DNA from: Saccoglossus kowalevskii
Lineage: Eukaryota; Hemichordata; Enteropneusta; Harrimaniidae
DNA length: 20,550 nt
Reading direction: 5' to 3'
Assembly (NCBI RefSeq): GCF_000003605.2
Contig: NW_003122907.1
Location: 461,522 to 482,071 of the forward strand
A program made the position numbers and the translations under genes. A model generated the notes under the pieces. It searched no databases and was not told where the DNA came from. It worked only from the letters and a program-made list of their open reading frames with translations. This document shows, in pieces, positions 19,401 through 20,550 of the stretch. Position 1 is the first letter of the stretch; every line of letters begins with the position of its first letter.

Positions 19401-20550
19401 TGGTATATGCAATTTGTTTGTTGTTTTTGTGAATGATGTCTAAAGCTACTTGGAGATTAAAATCCCGGCCATAGATAATTTTTCAATAGTCTTAATTCTA
19501 TTGCTAGCCAGTTAGAGGAGAAATACAGCCATATTGGTTAACAATCTGCATAAAGACAATAAAACATTCCGAACAGTGGATCATGTGACCAAGAGTAGTA
19601 TAAAAATGGTTAAATATCTACATCCATCTTATATTAATTCATTTTTTTGTTTCAGTTACGTAATTTGGTTAGGAGACCTTAACTACCGTATTTCTGACAT
19701 TTCGATTGAAGATGTCAAAGATGTCTTAAATAGAAATGAATTACATATACTGAAATTTAAAGACCAGTTATTTTTATCACAAGAAGCCTGCGATGCCTTC
19801 CATGACTTTAGCGAAGGAGATTTAAATTTTCCACCAACTTACAAACTGAACCCAGGAACCAACGAGTATAATGTAAGGTAAGTCAAACTGTTGATTGTCT
19901 GTTGAAATCCTGAAACCCTGAACCCACAAGTTTTCATTGTTAAATCACTGAAAACCTGAGCTTTCATTGTTAAATCACTGAAAACCTGAGTTTTCATTGT
20001 TAAATCACTGAAAACCTGAGCTTTCATTGTTAAATCACTGAAAACCTGAGCTTTCATTGTTAAATCACTGAAAACCTGAGCTTTCATTGTTAAATCACTG
20101 AAAACCTGAGCTTTCATTGTTAAATCACTGAAAACCTGAGCTTTCATTGTTAAATCACTGAAAACCTGAGCTTTCGTTGTTAAATCCCTGAAAACCTGAG
20201 CTTTCATTGTTAAATCCCTGAAAACCTGAGCTTTCGTTGTTAAATCCCTGAACACCTGAGCTTTCATTTTTGAGATCTGAACAACTGAGCTTTCATTTCT
20301 GAAAACCTGAGCTTTCGTTGTTAAATCCCTGAACACCTGAGCTTTCATTGTTAAATCCCTGAACACCTGAGCTTTCATTGTTAAATCCCTGAACACCTGA
20401 GCTTTCATTTTTGAGATCTGAACAACTGAGCTTTCATTTCTGAAAACCTGAGCTTTCGTTGTTAAATCCCTGAAAACCTGAGCTTTCGTTGTTAAATCCC
20501 TGAACACCTGAGCTTTCATTTTTGAGATCTGAACAACTGAGCTTTCATTT
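13480..20550 (+). CDS. INPP5K: Inositol polyphosphate 5-phosphatase, INPP5K/INPP5J-like (5' part, five exons; continues past the window)
   Basis: Removes the 5-phosphate from PI(4,5)P2, PI(3,4,5)P3 and related inositol phosphates at membranes. The coding exons are 13480-13493, 14158-14392, 15365-15481, 17969-18144 and 19656-19877: 764 bases, 254 residues. Catalytic-domain landmarks are CTWNVA (9-14), GFQEV with metal-binding E50 (47-51), GLLLLVFVK (91-99), WGNKGAV (122-128), NCHLEAH (143-149), WLGDLNYR (185-192) and FPPTYK (239-244). TRTGLGG just before the GNKG motif is most like INPP5J. The very short N-terminus, with no proline-rich region, is like INPP5K, so it may be a single invertebrate counterpart of both. 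The PAWTDR motif and the C-terminal SKICH domain would lie in exons beyond 20550. An in-frame TAA 18 bases before the ATG fixes the start. Confidence 0.92.
13494..14157. other. 5-phosphatase intron 1
   Basis: A 664-base intron with a 12-base C-run at 13651-13662 and no clear element. A short open frame at 13692-13943 has no recognisable domain. Confidence 0.75.
14158..14392 (+). CDS. INPP5K: 5-phosphatase exon 2
   Basis: Encodes residues 5-83: the first catalytic strand VYACTWNVATLDPPSPELL, an unusually acidic stretch (about 31-41, seven Glu plus Lys), DLYALGFQEV with the metal-binding glutamate, and KQLSPKGYIK. The acceptor is TTTCAG and the donor GTTAGT. It ends in phase 0. Confidence 0.93.
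14452..14670. mobile_element. MITE-like element built from repeated CACTGGGTTTTAATTT motif
   Basis: The word 'ATTCACTGGGTTTTAATTTA' or its reverse complement appears four times (near 14475, 14520, 14588 and 14626). The outer ends TACAGTAAAGGGGGTAATTA... and the reverse complement of ...TAGTCATTTTACAGTA are related, as expected of terminal inverted repeats. There is no coding capacity. Borders are set by the ACAGTA words. Confidence 0.55.
14473..14542. repeat. Perfect 23-bp inverted repeat with 24-base loop
   Basis: The arms at 14473-14495 and 14520-14542 are exact reverse complements over all 23 bases, separated by 14496-14519. It would fold as a strong hairpin in the phosphatase pre-mRNA, about 80 bases after the exon 2 donor. 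Confidence 0.85.
15365..15481 (+). CDS. INPP5K: 5-phosphatase exon 3
   Basis: Exactly 39 codons (residues 84-122): IRDIRLQGLLLLVFVKLQHV, then PFLRNIQTNYTRTGLGGLW. The acceptor is TTATTAG and the donor GTAAGT. The exon aligns without gaps to the RMQG(I/V)LLLVFAK..HLP segment of INPP5K/J. Confidence 0.93.
15640..15751. repeat. AT-rich low-complexity tract
   Basis: Nearly pure A/T sequence with T-runs and TTTATT words over about 110 bases, inside intron 3 of the phosphatase gene. Confidence 0.75.
16569..16580. promoter_or_regulatory. Full CRE palindrome (GGTGACGTCACC)
   Basis: A 12-base perfect palindrome containing the full CREB/ATF consensus TGACGTCA (16571-16578), in a locally GC-rich patch followed by AGGCGCGC. 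It may be an intronic enhancer or promoter site, or simply part of an unrecognised repeat. Confidence 0.4.
16799..16864. repeat. TGCC/TTGCC-rich simple repeat
   Basis: Imperfect pyrimidine-rich repeat of CTTGCC, TGCC and TGCTG words. It underlies a short glutamine/arginine-rich open frame on the minus strand, which is not considered a gene. Confidence 0.6.
17708..17720 (-). promoter_or_regulatory. CTCF-like motif
   Basis: The minus strand reads GCCACTAGAGGGC, matching the CTCF core CCASYAGRKGGC at every position. It lies in intron 3 about 250 bases before exon 4. Motif match only. Confidence 0.35.
17969..18144 (+). CDS. INPP5K: 5-phosphatase exon 4
   Basis: Residues 123-180 plus two bases of D181. 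It opens with GNKGAVTVRFGLYGYSVCLV and NCHLEAH, the catalytic histidine region. HLEAH has Glu where vertebrate INPP5J/K have Pro. It ends ...CRAKTILNH at a GTAAGT donor, and the acceptor is ATGCAG. Confidence 0.93.
18170..18293. repeat. Inverted pair ACCTGCACAT / ATGTGCAGGT
   Basis: Ten-base exact inverted repeats at 18170-18179 and 18284-18293, with weaker similarity outside them. They start 25 bases after the exon 4 donor. Possibly the termini of a 124-base MITE. Confidence 0.35.
18625..18759. mobile_element. Candidate 135-bp MITE with GTCACCAGCCTA termini
   Basis: GTCACCAGCCTA (18625-18636) and its exact reverse complement TAGGCTGGTGAC (18748-18759) bound a noncoding interior. Similarity continues inward after a short indel (CAATTT versus AATTT). 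No target-site duplication is obvious. Confidence 0.5.
18951..19238. repeat. Inverted pair TAGAGGGCGC / GCGCCCTCTA
   Basis: Exact 10-base inverted repeats at 18951-18960 and 19229-19238. GAGGGCGC ends are common on animal short repeats. The interior has a 75-codon open frame with no recognisable domain. Confidence 0.3.
19299..19397. repeat. 28-bp tandem repeat, about 3.5 copies
   Basis: Units start at 19299, 19327, 19355 and 19383. Each reads approximately TATATTtTTTGAGTGcgTAC followed by TTTTATGA, with a few substitutions between copies. Confidence 0.85.
19656..19877 (+). CDS. INPP5K: 5-phosphatase exon 5
   Basis: Completes D181 and runs to V254 plus two bases. It encodes YVIWLGDLNYRISD, the first 5-phosphatase signature motif (WxGDxNxR), then KFKDQLFLSQEACDAFHDFS and FPPTYKLNPGTNEYNV. 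The acceptor is TTTCAG and the donor GTAAGT. The two leftover bases (AG) would make Ser or Arg with the next exon. Confidence 0.94.
19903..20550. repeat. 30-bp tandem array in intron 5, running off the window
   Basis: About 21 unit lengths of a 30-base repeat, AAAACCTGAGCTTTCATTGT plus TAAATCACTG, beginning some 26 bases after the exon 5 donor. The first units (to about 20170) are almost identical. Later ones change to TTCGTT, AAATCCCTG and GAACACC, and include a shorter variant with TTTTTGAGATCTGAACAACT near 20271, 20412 and 20523. Those variants are 141 and 111 bases apart, which differs by exactly one unit and indicates a higher-order structure. The minus strand has a 226-codon open frame only because 30 is divisible by three. 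Confidence 0.93.

Larger units (their letters stand above)
18145..19655. other. 5-phosphatase intron 4
   Basis: A 1,511-base intron holding three short inverted-repeat pairs (18170/18284, 18625/18748 and 18951/19229) and a 28-base tandem repeat (19299-19397). I see no extra exon with convincing splice context. Confidence 0.7.

Noticed and set aside
19839-20519. 226-codon minus-strand open frame as a protein-coding gene
   Set aside because: It is generated by the 30-base tandem repeat in an intron and by exon 5 read backwards. The period is a multiple of three and no splice or homology support exists.
1-20550. tRNA or rRNA genes
   Set aside because: No cloverleaf with A/B box consensus and no rRNA-like conserved stretch was recognised on either strand.

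Overview
This is an animal nuclear genome segment: AT-rich, intron-rich, with two spliced genes in head-to-head orientation and many intronic repeats. Both genes are well recognised. The proteins and intron positions are very close to those of vertebrates, while the repeats (short inverted-repeat elements, a tandem element ending in a hairpin) are of the kind common in invertebrate deuterostomes such as hemichordates, echinoderms and amphioxus. That placement is an inference; no species can be named from the sequence alone.

Layout. 1-2887 lies downstream of gene 1 and holds no gene I can support. 2888-13064, minus strand, is a complete nine-exon SMARCB1 (SNF5/INI1/BAF47) gene for a 373-residue core subunit of SWI/SNF (BAF) chromatin remodelers. 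13065-13479 is a 415-bp gap between the two start codons and must hold both promoters. 13480 to beyond the window end, plus strand, is the 5' part (five exons, 254 residues) of an inositol polyphosphate 5-phosphatase of the INPP5K/INPP5J group. The missing exons would carry the second catalytic motif and the SKICH domain.

All introns are GT-AG. The SMARCB1 intron phases (0,1,2,2,1,0,2,2) match those I recall for the human gene, and exon 2 matches the short human splice form. The two proteins do not act in one known pathway; their shared feature is the probable bidirectional promoter.

The rest is intronic repeat sequence. It includes a roughly 155-bp tandem array with octamer motifs and a terminal hairpin (6599-8052), several MITE-like inverted-repeat elements, a strong G-quadruplex candidate (12653-12672), and a 30-bp tandem array that runs off the right edge (from about 19903). 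I found no CRISPR, operon, rRNA, tRNA or prokaryotic feature, and no convincing new biological system. The points most worth follow-up are the shared promoter, the octamer-bearing repeat and the tandem array beside an exon.
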